Shown here: positions 1-8,662 of the stretch, in pieces | Position numbering within the stretch: position 1 is the first letter of the stretch | How the letters are laid out: each line of letters opens with the position of its first letter | Source: CAYPKW01 sp964411425 | GTDB taxonomy: Bacteria; Pseudomonadota; Alphaproteobacteria; Dongiales; Dongiaceae | Direction of reading: 5' to 3' | NCBI GenBank assembly: GCA_964411425.1 | Contig: CAYPKW010000006.1 | Location: 1 to 64,000, forward strand | Length of the DNA: 64,000 bases | Position numbers and translations under genes: made by a program | The notes under the pieces: generated by a model | Seen by the model: the letters and a program-made list of their open reading frames with translations, nothing else | Database searches by the model: none | Told to the model about the DNA's origin: nothing

Positions 1-121
1 CTCGTCCTGAGGAGCGCCCGCCCTTCGTCCGGCTGACCTCATCCTGAGGAGGGCCATAGGCCCGTCTCGAAGGAGAGGTCAGCCGGCTCAGGATAAGGGG
101 GCGCGTCTCGAAGGACGGGCT
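1..121. repeat. Nested palindromic intergenic repeat
   Basis: The stretch carries the signature TCCTGAGGA followed by GTCTCGAAGGA twice. The inner copy is bounded by the inverted repeat GGCTGACCTC/GAGGTCAGCC at 31-84. It sits inside an outer copy that begins at base 1 with CTCGTCCTGAGGA and ends near 121 with GTCTCGAAGGACGG. Repeats with this signature are common between genes in alphaproteobacteria. One copy inserted inside another suggests mobility or gene conversion. The left end may lie outside the window. Confidence 0.7.
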
Positions 122-156
122 ACGAGTCGATCTCAGAGGCTCTTGGTATTAGCGCC

Positions 157-657
157 ATGGACCTGTTCGTCGGTCCCGACGGCGGCGCGCTGTGGGGCGA
201 GCGGCGTCTGCGCTGCGCCATCGGCCGCGCCGGCGTCGCCCGCGACAAGCGCGAGGGCGACGGCGCCACGCCCATCGGCTGCTTTCCGATGCGCCGCGTG
301 CTGTATCGCGCCGACCGCATGATGCCGCCGCCGACCGCGCTGCCGGCGTTGGCGCTCGCGCCGGACGACGGCTGGTGCGACGACGCCGGCGATGCGATGT
401 ACAACCGCCAGGTGCGCCTGCCGCGCGCCGGGCGGCACGAGGCGCTGTGGCGCGAGGACGCCCTCTACGACCTGATCGTGGTGCTCGGCCACAACGACGA
501 CCCGCCGGCGCCGGGCGCCGGCAGCGCCGTGTTCCTGCACGTGGCCGAAGGAGACTATCGGCCGACGGCGGGCTGCGTCGCGCTCGCGCTCGAGGACCTG
601 CGGCGCGTGCTGGCCGGCGCCGCGCCCGGCGACCGCGTGTGCGTCGGCTCTTCCTGA
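157..657 (+). CDS. L,D-transpeptidase (YkuD) family protein
   Basis: This 166-residue protein is a single YkuD-type domain. The catalytic signature is visible near the C-terminus: His128 in HVAEGDYRPT and Cys140 in TAGCVAL, matching the family HxxxxxxSxGC pattern with Thr in place of the usual Ser. Family members cross-link peptidoglycan stem peptides (3-3 links) or anchor lipoproteins. No signal peptide or LysM/SPOR domain is present, so export is not obvious; compact stand-alone members of this kind occur in alphaproteobacteria. The ATG follows the palindromic repeat region and no other upstream gene is visible. Confidence 0.85.
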   Translation: MDLFVGPDGGALWGERRLRCAIGRAGVARDKREGDGATPIGCFPMRRVLYRADRMMPPPTALPALALAPDDGWCDDAGDAMYNRQVRLPRAGRHEALWREDALYDLIVVLGHNDDPPAPGAGSAVFLHVAEGDYRPTAGCVALALEDLRRVLAGAAPGDRVCVGSS

Positions 658-676
658 GGCTTGTCCTGAGGCTCAC

Positions 677-1351
677 TCACGCTTCGCGCGGGCCGAAGAT
701 GGCCGTGCCGATACGCACATGAGTGGCGCCGAGGCGGATCGCCGTCTCGAAATCGGCGCTCATGCCCATGCTGAGGACGCCGAGCCCGTGGCGCTCGGCG
801 ATCCGCGCCAGCAAGGCGAAGTGGGGCGCCGGCGGCTCGTCCGCCGGCGGCAGGCACATGAGGCCCGCGAGCGGCAGCGCCAACCGGCGGCAGAGCGCCA
901 CGAGTTCGTCGGCCGCCGCCGGCGCAACGCCGCCCTTCTGCGGTTCCTCGCCGGTGTTGACCTGGACGAGGCAGGCGGGGCGCCGGCCGGACGCCATCGC
1001 GGTAGCGAGAACCTCGGCCAGCCTCGGCCGGTCGACGGTCTCGATCGCGTTGAACAAGGCCACGGCGTCTTTCGCCTTGTTGGTCTGAAGCGGGCCGATG
1101 AGGCGCAGCTCGGCCGCGGAATACTCGGCCTTCAACTCCGGCCATTTCGCCTTCGCTTCCTGCACCCGGTTCAGGGCGAAGACACGCTGGCCGGCGGCGA
1201 GCGCGGCCCTGAGCCGCTCCGCGGACTGGCCCTTGCCGACGGCGACGAGCGTCACGCTGCCGGCCGGGCGGCCGGCCGCGGCAGCCGCCGCCGCGATGCG
1301 CGCCCGCACCGCCGCCAATCTGTCGCCGATGTCGGTAGCCGCCTCGCTCAT
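677..1351 (-). CDS. YggS-family pyridoxal-phosphate homeostasis protein
   Basis: The 224-residue protein has the length and fold signature of the YggS/PROSC family. These are single-domain alanine-racemase-like barrels that bind pyridoxal 5'-phosphate and buffer its level, without known catalytic activity. The PLP lysine is probably Lys40 in VTLVAVGKGQ (family VAVSKT). Further family motifs are FALNRVQEAKAKWPEL, LRLIGPLQTNKAKDA, VNTGEEPQKGG and LSMGMSADFETAIRLGATHVRIGTAIFG. It converges with the L,D-transpeptidase gene 19 bases away and lies downstream of the porin on the same strand, beyond that gene's terminator. Confidence 0.95.
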   Translation of the reverse strand: MSEAATDIGDRLAAVRARIAAAAAAAGRPAGSVTLVAVGKGQSAERLRAALAAGQRVFALNRVQEAKAKWPELKAEYSAAELRLIGPLQTNKAKDAVALFNAIETVDRPRLAEVLATAMASGRRPACLVQVNTGEEPQKGGVAPAAADELVALCRRLALPLAGLMCLPPADEPPAPHFALLARIAERHGLGVLSMGMSADFETAIRLGATHVRIGTAIFGPREA

Positions 1352-1396
1352 GCGGCCGAGGATGCGCCGGCGAGGCGTGCTCCGGCAAGAACGCGC

Positions 1397-1427
1397 AAAA
1401 AAAGGGAGGGCGGCGAACCGCCCTCCC
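1397..1427 (-). terminator. Rho-independent terminator of the porin gene
   Basis: Read on the minus strand, a perfect 10-bp GC-rich stem (GGGAGGGCGG/CCGCCCTCCC) with a TTCG tetraloop is followed directly by seven T. It begins about 22 bases after the porin stop codon and before the yggS start, so it should separate the two transcripts. Confidence 0.92.
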
Positions 1428-1449
1428 GCGCAACGAGGATCAGGAGACC

Positions 1450-2667
1450 TTAGAACCTGATGCCCATACCGAGGCCCGCCTCGAAGGAACTGTAATCGCC
1501 CGCCGAGTTCGAGTTGCCCAACACGCTGTCGAACGGGTTTCCATCGTCATAATTGTCGTAGCCGAACATGGCCTCGATCGTGATGCCCGGGCCCAACGCG
1601 TAGGACGCCGTTGCCTGGATGATGTCCAACTCGTCTTCCTTGCAGGAAGTGCCGCCGCAGGTGCCGCCGCTGGTGCTGTCGTGGCCGAGCTCGTAATTGC
1701 CGTGCGTCCAGCCGACGCCCACGGTCCAGGCGTCGAAGTTGTAGGTCATGCCCGCGCCGTACACCCAGTAGTCAACGTCGTCGGTGGTGGACCAGTTGTT
1801 CATGTAGCTGAAGGCACCGCCGACGGTGAAGCCCGAGAACGACACGTTGGTGTAGGCGTTGTACCACGACGGGTCGGCATTTTTGCCTTCGTCCGACTCC
1901 CACCCGCCGACGCTCCAAGTTCCGCCGCCGCCCGCCACCAGGTTGAAGCCGTTGAAGTCGTGGGCGAAGTTCGCGGCGACGGAGAATTGGCTCGCGGACT
2001 GCGAGCTATTGTTCGACCACGCCGTGCCGGCGCCGCCGGGTGCGATGTTGCGCCGATCCTCGACCTGGTCCGGCGCGTAGGACGCCGCCAGCGAGAAGCC
2101 GGCGAAGTTCGGCGAGAAGTACACGACCTTGGTCGAGTTGCCATTGAAGGCGCCGGTCCCGCCCTCGAGGCCGTAGCAGGTACCGTTGGTGTTGCTGGCG
2201 TGGCCCTTGACGCCATTGTTCGCGAAGTTGAAGAACGGGCTGTCGGCGCCGAACATGGTGCCGGCCACCGGCACCAGGTAGCACATCGCCGCCGCCGCCT
2301 CCGCCGTGTCGCCGAAGCGCAACTCGCCGAAGCCGCCCTTGACGTAGGCATAGACCCGGTCGATCTGGTCGCCGGAGGTCTGGCCCTCGAGCTCCACCCT
2401 GGCGCCGATCGTGAGCCCGATGTCGAGCGTCACCTCGCCCTTGAAGTGGATTTCGACGTCCTGCTTGAAGGCCCAGTTGCGCAGATGCCCTTCAAGGTCC
2501 TCGACAGAGTGATGCGGTTGGTTACGCCAATCTTCCCCAAAGGTTCCGCCAGCGGCGCCCAGCCAATAGCCTCCGATTCCGAGTTGGACCCCTTCCGCCG
2601 CCACGGCCGGCCCCACCATCATCCCGGCCGCAACCAGGGCCGTCGATCCGTATAGGACGTATTTCAT
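1450..2667 (-). CDS. Outer-membrane porin, alphaproteobacterial type
   Basis: This 405-residue protein begins with a Sec signal peptide (MKYVLYGSTALVAAGMM..., likely cleaved after AVAA near residue 24). A sequence rich in alternating aromatic and glycine residues follows, ending in a C-terminal phenylalanine (GMGIRF), the usual outer-membrane beta-barrel signal. The motifs VYAYVKGGFGELRFGD and ASYALGPGITIEAMFGYD are typical of the gram-negative porin families of alphaproteobacteria. It should form a general diffusion pore. The gene stands alone, with its own terminator and about 270 bases of upstream DNA. Confidence 0.92.
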   Translation of the reverse strand: MKYVLYGSTALVAAGMMVGPAVAAEGVQLGIGGYWLGAAGGTFGEDWRNQPHHSVEDLEGHLRNWAFKQDVEIHFKGEVTLDIGLTIGARVELEGQTSGDQIDRVYAYVKGGFGELRFGDTAEAAAAMCYLVPVAGTMFGADSPFFNFANNGVKGHASNTNGTCYGLEGGTGAFNGNSTKVVYFSPNFAGFSLAASYAPDQVEDRRNIAPGGAGTAWSNNSSQSASQFSVAANFAHDFNGFNLVAGGGGTWSVGGWESDEGKNADPSWYNAYTNVSFSGFTVGGAFSYMNNWSTTDDVDYWVYGAGMTYNFDAWTVGVGWTHGNYELGHDSTSGGTCGGTSCKEDELDIIQATASYALGPGITIEAMFGYDNYDDGNPFDSVLGNSNSAGDYSSFEAGLGMGIRF

Positions 2668-2935
2668 GTTTGCGTTTCCCTCTTTACCCTATGACCGGCC
2701 GGAACGGTCGCCCCCCGGCCACCCCAATACCGCGCCCTGGCCTCGCCTGCCGCCCCCTTATCCGCCCCCGTCACGGAGCCCCGGAGATATCCTCCAGGCG
2801 GCAAGCAGCCAGTGCTGCCGGCAATCCTATGCCGGCCGGAGGGCCGGTCAAGCAACTTCGGTACCCGCCGCGCATTTTTTCGTTACACTGTGGCGAAATT
2901 GCCACGATGCCGACACATCGTTACCTTGAACCTGG

Positions 2936-3790
2936 TCACCTTGAACCCGGCTCGGCCGCCGGCAACGGCCAGTAGCCGAAGCGCGCCATCTGCTCGGCGT
3001 GGACCGAGGTCACGGCCTCGACCTGGCGGGCCGTCAGCGCCAGGCGCCACTGCCCCGCCGTGCCGGCGCGGAAGAATCGCTCCGACTTCACCGTGCGCTC
3101 GCGGAAGCCGTGGCGTTCCTCCTGCTCGCGCAGCACCCTGAACGAGCTGAGCCGGATCGCCTTGTGCAGGCGCTCGCGCGGCGGCTTGAGGCCGAGGAAG
3201 GCGGCGACGGCGCCGAAGGTCTCGTGCGGCGTCTCCAGCATGTCCTCGTAGCGCACCACGCGCAGGTTCGGCGCCGGGCGGAGGGTCCAGCTCGCCACGT
3301 GCTGCGACCAGGAGCCATGCCACTCGTAGACGTAATTGGGCTCGTTCTCGCCCTCCACGCCCGGCCGGTTGAGGACGAAGATCGACTGGTCGAGGTCGAG
3401 GCCGTAGTGGTGGCTGTGGGAGATGGCGACGTCGAGCGGATTGCGCACGACGTAGATGGCGCCGGCCGTGTGCTCCAGGGTGATCATGGAGTGGCCGCGG
3501 TCCTCGATCAGCGCGTTGTGGGTCTTGACGAACACCGAATCGGGGAAGGCGCGCGTCATGGCCTCGTGCACCCTGGGACGCAGCACCGCTACCTCCTCCT
3601 TGCTCAACTGCTCGGTGGGCCGCGGATCGAACATCCCGTACCAGGCGGCCTGGCTGTCGGACATGGTGAAGTGGGTGAGCTGGTTGATGTCGTACGGCTG
3701 GTCGGGATTGCGCAGCAGGTTGTGCAGGAAAGCGCGCAGCCAGGTGCTGCCCGATTTGGGATATGACGCGATCCAGACGATCTTTCCCAT
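2936..3790 (-). CDS. Sulfotransferase domain protein
   Basis: The 284-residue protein starts MGKIVWIASYPKSGSTWLR. YPKSGSTW (residues 10-17) is the 5'-phosphosulfate loop for PAPS, with Lys12 as the likely catalytic residue. VVRNPLDVAISHSHHYG is the 3'-phosphate-binding segment with the conserved Arg and Ser. The protein matches cytosolic-type P-loop sulfotransferases (Sulfotransfer_1). The acceptor is unknown. The reading frame stays open upstream to 4849, but that extension overlaps two real genes on the other strand and has no family similarity, so I start at the ATG directly before the P-loop. Confidence 0.88.
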   Translation of the reverse strand: MGKIVWIASYPKSGSTWLRAFLHNLLRNPDQPYDINQLTHFTMSDSQAAWYGMFDPRPTEQLSKEEVAVLRPRVHEAMTRAFPDSVFVKTHNALIEDRGHSMITLEHTAGAIYVVRNPLDVAISHSHHYGLDLDQSIFVLNRPGVEGENEPNYVYEWHGSWSQHVASWTLRPAPNLRVVRYEDMLETPHETFGAVAAFLGLKPPRERLHKAIRLSSFRVLREQEERHGFRERTVKSERFFRAGTAGQWRLALTARQVEAVTSVHAEQMARFGYWPLPAAEPGSR

Positions 3791-3946
3791 GGCGGGCGCT
3801 TGATAGCGCCAGGACCGCGGCCTGGGAAGGGAAAAGCGCGGACAGGGCCGCGGCAAACGAGCCCATGGTCCCGGGCCGCCGGCCTTGACCGGCCCGGGGA
3901 GGTCTGCTTTAACCGACGGTCGTTCCGGCGGGAGTTTCGGTTGCAC

Positions 3947-4507
3947 ATGAGCGGCGCTGCGAAGCTTGCGATGTCGGCGAGGCGCCACGCGGGGATCGGG
4001 CTCGCGCTGCTGGCGCTCGGCGGCCTCGGCGCCTGCTCCTTCGGAGATCCCGATTCGAAGTATCCGGTGGAGCGCAGCAAGGGCCAGGCGAGGCCGATCT
4101 ACGAGGGCGAGGAGGGGGCCAACTCGGTGCTCGGCGAGGGCGGGCTGTTCGGCGGCGACCAAAGGCAGGAGCCCGGCGGCGGCATCGGCGTCAACAGCTT
4201 CCTGTGGCGCGCCAGCCTGGATACGGTTTCCTTCATGCCGCTGCTGTCCGCCGACCCGTTCGGCGGCGTCATCATCACCGACTGGTACGCGCCGCCGCAG
4301 TCGCCGGGAGAGCGCTTCAAGGTGAACGTGTACATCCTGGGCCGCACCTTGCGCGCCGACGGCGTGCGCGCCGCCGTGTTCCGCCAGCAATCGGACGGGG
4401 GCACCGGCTGGATCGACGCCGCCGTCGCGCCCAACACGGCCACCGACCTCGAGAACACGATCCTGACCCGGGCCCGCCAACTGCGCATCGCCCAGGTGGG
4501 CGAGTAG
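3947..4507 (+). CDS. DUF3576-family lipoprotein
   Basis: The start at 3947 gives a 186-residue protein with a lipoprotein signal peptide (basic ARRHAG, hydrophobic IGLALLALGGLG, lipobox Cys30 in LGAC). The mature part contains SLDTVSFMPLLSADPFGGVIITDWY and VNVYILGRTLRADGVRAAVFRQ, which I recognise as DUF3576. This family is restricted to alphaproteobacteria and is typically found beside leuS and lptE. The function is unknown; an envelope role is inferred from the signal and from its neighbour lptE. leuS begins 12 bases after its stop, so the two are probably co-transcribed. Confidence 0.85.
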   Translation: MSGAAKLAMSARRHAGIGLALLALGGLGACSFGDPDSKYPVERSKGQARPIYEGEEGANSVLGEGGLFGGDQRQEPGGGIGVNSFLWRASLDTVSFMPLLSADPFGGVIITDWYAPPQSPGERFKVNVYILGRTLRADGVRAAVFRQQSDGGTGWIDAAVAPNTATDLENTILTRARQLRIAQVGE

Positions 4508-4519
4508 TTCGGTTTCGCC

Positions 4520-7132
4520 TTGAGCGAGCCGGACCGGCCAGGGAGCGGGCGCGAGAGTGGGTCCGCGGCGCGCTACGATTTCCAGGAGACCGAGCGCAAG
4601 TGGCAGAGGGCGTGGGACGAGCGCGGCGTCTTCGCCGCCGCCCCTGACCCGGCGCGCCCGAAGTACTACGTGCTGGAGATGTTCCCCTACCCGTCCGGGC
4701 GCATCCACATGGGCCACGTGCGCAACTACACGCTGGGCGACGTGGTGGCGCGCTACCGGCGGGCCAAGGGCTTCAACGTGCTGCACCCGATGGGCTGGGA
4801 TGCCTTCGGGCTGCCGGCCGAGAACGCGGCCCGCGAGCAGGGCGTGCACCCGGCCGAATGGACCTACGCCAACATCGCCGCCATGCGGGGCGAGCTGAAG
4901 CGCATGGGGCTGTCACTCGACTGGGGGCGCGAGATCGCCACCTGCCACCCGGAGTACTACCGCCACCAGCAGAAGCTGTTCCTCGATTTCCTCGCCGCCG
5001 GACTCGTCTGTCGCAAAGAAGGCTGGGTCAACTGGGACCCGGCGGACCAGACCGTTCTGGCGAACGAGCAGGTCATCGACGGCCGCGGCTGGCGCTCCGG
5101 CGCGCCGGTCGAGAAGCGCAAGCTGGCGCAATGGTTCCTCGCCATCACCCGATACGCCGACGACCTCCTGGCGGCGCTCGCCTCGCTCGAGCGCTGGCCG
5201 CAGCGCGTGCGGGCAATGCAGGAGAATTGGATCGGCCGCTCGGAAGGGGCGCGGATCGAGTTCCGGTTGGCTGGCCGCGGCGACCGGCTCCTGGTGTTCA
5301 CGACGCGGCCCGACACCCTGTTCGGCGCCTCGTTCTGCGCGCTGTCGCCGGCGCACCCGCTGGCGGGGGAGCTCGCCGCCGGCAACCCGGCGCTTAGCAC
5401 CTTCATCGCCGAGTGCAACCGGCTCGCCACCGGCGAGGCGGCGTTGGAGACGGCCGAGAAGGTCGGCTTCGACACCGGCCTCGAGGCGCTGCACCCCTTC
5501 CTCGCCCACCGCCGGCTCAAGGTGTATGTCGCCAACTTCGTGCTGATGGAATACGGCACCGGCGCCATCTTCGGCTGCCCGGCGCACGACCAGCGCGACC
5601 TCGAGTTCGCGCGCAAATACGGCCTGCCGGTTCTGCCGGTGGTGGCGCCGCTGGGCGCCGACGCGGCCGGCTTCGCCATCGGCGACACCGCCTATCTCGA
5701 GGACGGAACCCTCATCAATTCCGGGTTTCTCGACGGTCTCGACGTAGCGGCGGCCAAGGCGACGGCGGTCGCGCGCCTCGCCCTGCTGGGTCAGGGCGAG
5801 GGCGCCGTCGCCTATCGTCTGAGGGACTGGGGCATCTCACGCCAGCGCTATTGGGGTTGCCCCATCCCGGTGGTACATTGCGAGGGCTGCGGCATCGTGC
5901 CGGTGCCGGAGGCGGAGCTGCCGGTGCGCCTGCCCGACGACGTAGCCTTCGACCAGCCGGGCAATCCGCTCGACCGCCATCCGACCTGGAAGCACGTCGC
6001 GTGCCCGCGCTGCCGGCGGCCGGCGCGGCGCGAGACGGACACCTGCGACACCTTCGTCGATTCGTCCTGGTACTTCGCCCGCTACTGCTCGCCGCGCGCC
6101 GCGGCGCCGGTGGCCCGCGCCGAGGCCGATTACTGGCTGCCGGTGGATCAGTACGTCGGCGGCATCGAGCACGCCATCCTGCATCTTCTGTATTCGCGAT
6201 TCTTTACCCGCGCCATGCGGCGCTGCGGCCACCTCGGCATCGACGAGCCGTTCGCCGGCCTGTTCACCCAGGGCATGATCTGCCACGAGACCTATCGCGA
6301 CGAGGCCGGCAAGTGGCTCTATCCGGGGGAGGTCGAGAAGCGGGCCGACGGCGCCGCCGTCAACGTCAAGACCGGGCGGCCGGTCGCGGTCGGGCGCCTG
6401 GAGGCGATGAGCAAGTCGAGGAAGAACGTGGTCGATCCGGGCACCATCATCGACGCCTACGGCGCCGACACGGCGCGCTGGTTCATGCTGTCGGACAGCC
6501 CACCGGATCGCGACATGGAATGGACCGCCGCGGGCGTCGAGGGCGCTGGGCGCTTCACCCAGCGCCTGTGGCGCCTGGCGACCGGCGCCTTGCCTCGGCT
6601 GACTGACGTCGGCGCTCCGCCGCCGGCCCGCTTCGATGCCGCGGGGCTCCTGCTCCGGCGCGCCACGCACAAGGCCATCGCCGGGGTCACCGCCGACATC
6701 GAGAGGTTTCATTTCAATCGGGCGGTGGCGCGCATCCATGAGCTGGCGAACGCGCTGGGCGAGGCCGGCGTGCCGGCCGGCGCGGGCGGGCCGTGGGCGC
6801 TGCGCGAGGCGATCGAGAGCCTGGTGCGGCTCATCGGCCCGATGATGCCGCACCTGGCCGAGGAGTTGTGGCAGCGCCTGGGACATGCGAGGCTGTTGGC
6901 CCTGACGCCGTGGCCGGAGGCCGACCCGGCGCTCGCCGTCGACAGCACGGTGACGGTGGCCGTGCAGGTGAACGGCAAGCTGCGCGCCACGGTCGAGTTG
7001 CCGCGCGACGCGGCGGCGGCGGTGGCGGAGGAGGCCGCGCTGGCGGACGCCCAGGTGCGCCGCGCCATGGCCGGCAAGCCGGCGCGGAAGGTGGTCGTGG
7101 TGCCCAATCGGGTGGTCAATGTGGTGGTCTAG
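4520..7132 (+). CDS. leuS: Leucyl-tRNA synthetase
   Basis: The 870-residue class Ia synthetase attaches leucine to tRNA-Leu in the cytoplasm. The HIGH motif is HMGH at residues 63-66 (PYPSGRIHMGHVRNYT). The CP1 editing region includes VFTTRPDTLFGASF and GTGAIFGCPAHDQRD. A zinc-ribbon-like segment has paired cysteines (CEGCG and CPRC). The KMSKS loop is MSKS at 630-633, preceded by Ala (EAMSKSRKN) rather than Lys. The anticodon-binding and C-terminal domains are complete. The start is a TTG; no in-frame ATG precedes the conserved ARYDFQETERKWQ. lptE overlaps its 3' end by 14 bases. Confidence 0.98.
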   Translation: MSEPDRPGSGRESGSAARYDFQETERKWQRAWDERGVFAAAPDPARPKYYVLEMFPYPSGRIHMGHVRNYTLGDVVARYRRAKGFNVLHPMGWDAFGLPAENAAREQGVHPAEWTYANIAAMRGELKRMGLSLDWGREIATCHPEYYRHQQKLFLDFLAAGLVCRKEGWVNWDPADQTVLANEQVIDGRGWRSGAPVEKRKLAQWFLAITRYADDLLAALASLERWPQRVRAMQENWIGRSEGARIEFRLAGRGDRLLVFTTRPDTLFGASFCALSPAHPLAGELAAGNPALSTFIAECNRLATGEAALETAEKVGFDTGLEALHPFLAHRRLKVYVANFVLMEYGTGAIFGCPAHDQRDLEFARKYGLPVLPVVAPLGADAAGFAIGDTAYLEDGTLINSGFLDGLDVAAAKATAVARLALLGQGEGAVAYRLRDWGISRQRYWGCPIPVVHCEGCGIVPVPEAELPVRLPDDVAFDQPGNPLDRHPTWKHVACPRCRRPARRETDTCDTFVDSSWYFARYCSPRAAAPVARAEADYWLPVDQYVGGIEHAILHLLYSRFFTRAMRRCGHLGIDEPFAGLFTQGMICHETYRDEAGKWLYPGEVEKRADGAAVNVKTGRPVAVGRLEAMSKSRKNVVDPGTIIDAYGADTARWFMLSDSPPDRDMEWTAAGVEGAGRFTQRLWRLATGALPRLTDVGAPPPARFDAAGLLLRRATHKAIAGVTADIERFHFNRAVARIHELANALGEAGVPAGAGGPWALREAIESLVRLIGPMMPHLAEELWQRLGHARLLALTPWPEADPALAVDSTVTVAVQVNGKLRATVELPRDAAAAVAEEAALADAQVRRAMAGKPARKVVVVPNRVVNVVV

Positions 7133-7622
7133 GATTGCGTTTCTATTGCTTTTCGCCGCCGCTGGCTGCGGCTTCGAGCCGCTCTATGCCGAGCGCGCCG
7201 GGGCCAGCGCCCAGGTCGGGCTCGAAACCATCCTGATCGAGCCGATCGCCGATCGCACCGGGCAGCGGCTCTACAACTTCCTGCGCGACCGGCTGAACCC
7301 GCACGGCCGGCCGGACAGCGCGCGCTACGTGCTGAGCGTCAAGCTCGAGGAGATCGAGGAGGAGCTGGCGCTGGCCCGGGACAAGACGGCGACCCGCGCC
7401 AACCTGACCCTGATCGCGACGTATCGGCTGCGCGAGGCCGACACCGAGACGGTCGTCCTCGAGGGCCGCAGCCGGACCACCACCAGCTTCAACATCATCA
7501 GCGCGCACTACGCCACCTACGCCGCGACCGAGGACGCGCGCCTGCGCGGCGCCCGGGCGCTGAGCGACGACATCCGCACGCGCCTAGCGCTGTTCATGGC
7601 GCGCAGCCGCGGCGCGAGTTAG
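7119..7622 (+). CDS. lptE: LPS-assembly lipoprotein LptE
   Basis: This is a 167-residue lipoprotein with lipobox AAGC (Cys17) followed by GFEPLY, the typical start of alphaproteobacterial LptE. LptE plugs the LptD barrel and helps insert lipopolysaccharide into the outer leaflet of the outer membrane. The LptE-type core is seen in IEPIADRTGQRLYNFLRDRLNP and YVLSVKLEEIEEELALARDKTATRANLTLIATYRL. The leuS-lptE-holA order is conserved in this class and supports the call. It overlaps leuS by 14 bases, indicating coupled translation. Confidence 0.93.
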   Translation: MWWSRIAFLLLFAAAGCGFEPLYAERAGASAQVGLETILIEPIADRTGQRLYNFLRDRLNPHGRPDSARYVLSVKLEEIEEELALARDKTATRANLTLIATYRLREADTETVVLEGRSRTTTSFNIISAHYATYAATEDARLRGARALSDDIRTRLALFMARSRGAS

Positions 7623-7627
7623 AGCCC

Positions 7628-8662
7628 GTGAAGCTGGCGCCCGGCCGCATCGAGCGCTTTCTCGACGCGCCAGCGGGCGGTGCCGCGCTCATCTACGGCC
7701 CCGACGCCGGCCTAGTGCGCGAGCGAGCGGTTAGGCTGGCGCGCGCCGTCGCCGGCGACGCCGACGATCCGTTCCGCGTCGCCGTCATCGCCGCCGCGCG
7801 GCTCCATGACGACGACGATCCGGCGCTGCTGGCCGCCGAGGCGGCGGCGCTGCCGATGACCGGCGGGCGGCGCGTCGTTTCAGTGCGCGACGCCGGCGAC
7901 GGGCTGGCATCCGTGTTCGAGCGGTTCCTTGCGTCGGCTGCGGCCCCCGCGTTCGTCGTCGTTGAAGCCGGTGAGCTGGGAAAGAATTCCAATCTGCGGC
8001 GCCTGTTCGAGGCGGCGCCGGACGCTGCGGCCATCGCTTGCTACCGCGACGAGGGCGAGGGCCTCGTCCGCCTCATCGCCGGCGAGCTCGCCCGCCACGG
8101 CCTGGTCGCCGATGCGGAGGCGACGGAATATCTGGCCGAAAACCTGGGCGGCGACCGCGCCGTCACCCGGGCCGAGCTTGAGAAGCTTGCCCTCTACATG
8201 GCGGCGGCCCCGGAGCGCCGCGTCGGCCTCGAGGACGCGGCGGCATGCGTGGGCGACAGCGCCGCCTTCGCGCTCGACGACCTGGTGTTCGCGCTGGGCG
8301 ACGGCGACCAGAGGGAGCTGGAGCGCGATCTCGAGCGCCATCTCTCCGCCGGCGTGGCGCCGGTGACCGTCCTGCGCGCCGCCGCGCGGCATTTCTTGCG
8401 CCTGCACCGGGCGGTCGGACAGGGTCTGGCCGGCGGCGATTTGACGAGCGCGATCGCAGCGCTCAAACCGCAGGTGTTCTACAAGTACCGGGAGCGGTTC
8501 CGCCGCCAGGCCGAACGCTGGACCGTTCCGGCCATAGCGGCGGCCCTCGGGCGCTGCGTCGACAGCGAGCTCATGTGCAAGCGCACCGGCATGCCGGACG
8601 CCACGCTGTGCCGTCAGGCACTCATGGAAATCGCCGGCTTGGCGCCGCGCGGGCGCCGCTAA
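7628..8662 (+). CDS. holA: DNA polymerase III subunit delta
   Basis: The 344-residue protein matches HolA. The delta subunit opens the beta clamp within the clamp-loader complex during replication. Family motifs include ALIYGPDAGLVRERAVRLARAV at the N-terminus, LAENLGGDRAVTRAELEKLALY in the middle and the collar-domain stretch LRAAARHFLRLHRAVGQG near the end. A GTG start lies six bases after the lptE stop. The gene is convergent with parB and their stop codons overlap, so no terminator space exists between them. Confidence 0.95.
   Translation: MKLAPGRIERFLDAPAGGAALIYGPDAGLVRERAVRLARAVAGDADDPFRVAVIAAARLHDDDDPALLAAEAAALPMTGGRRVVSVRDAGDGLASVFERFLASAAAPAFVVVEAGELGKNSNLRRLFEAAPDAAAIACYRDEGEGLVRLIAGELARHGLVADAEATEYLAENLGGDRAVTRAELEKLALYMAAAPERRVGLEDAAACVGDSAAFALDDLVFALGDGDQRELERDLERHLSAGVAPVTVLRAAARHFLRLHRAVGQGLAGGDLTSAIAALKPQVFYKYRERFRRQAERWTVPAIAAALGRCVDSELMCKRTGMPDATLCRQALMEIAGLAPRGRR

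Noticed and set aside
3791..4849. N-terminal extension of the sulfotransferase frame
   Set aside because: It runs antisense through DUF3576 and leuS and has no sulfotransferase similarity; the family start is MGKIVWIASYPK.
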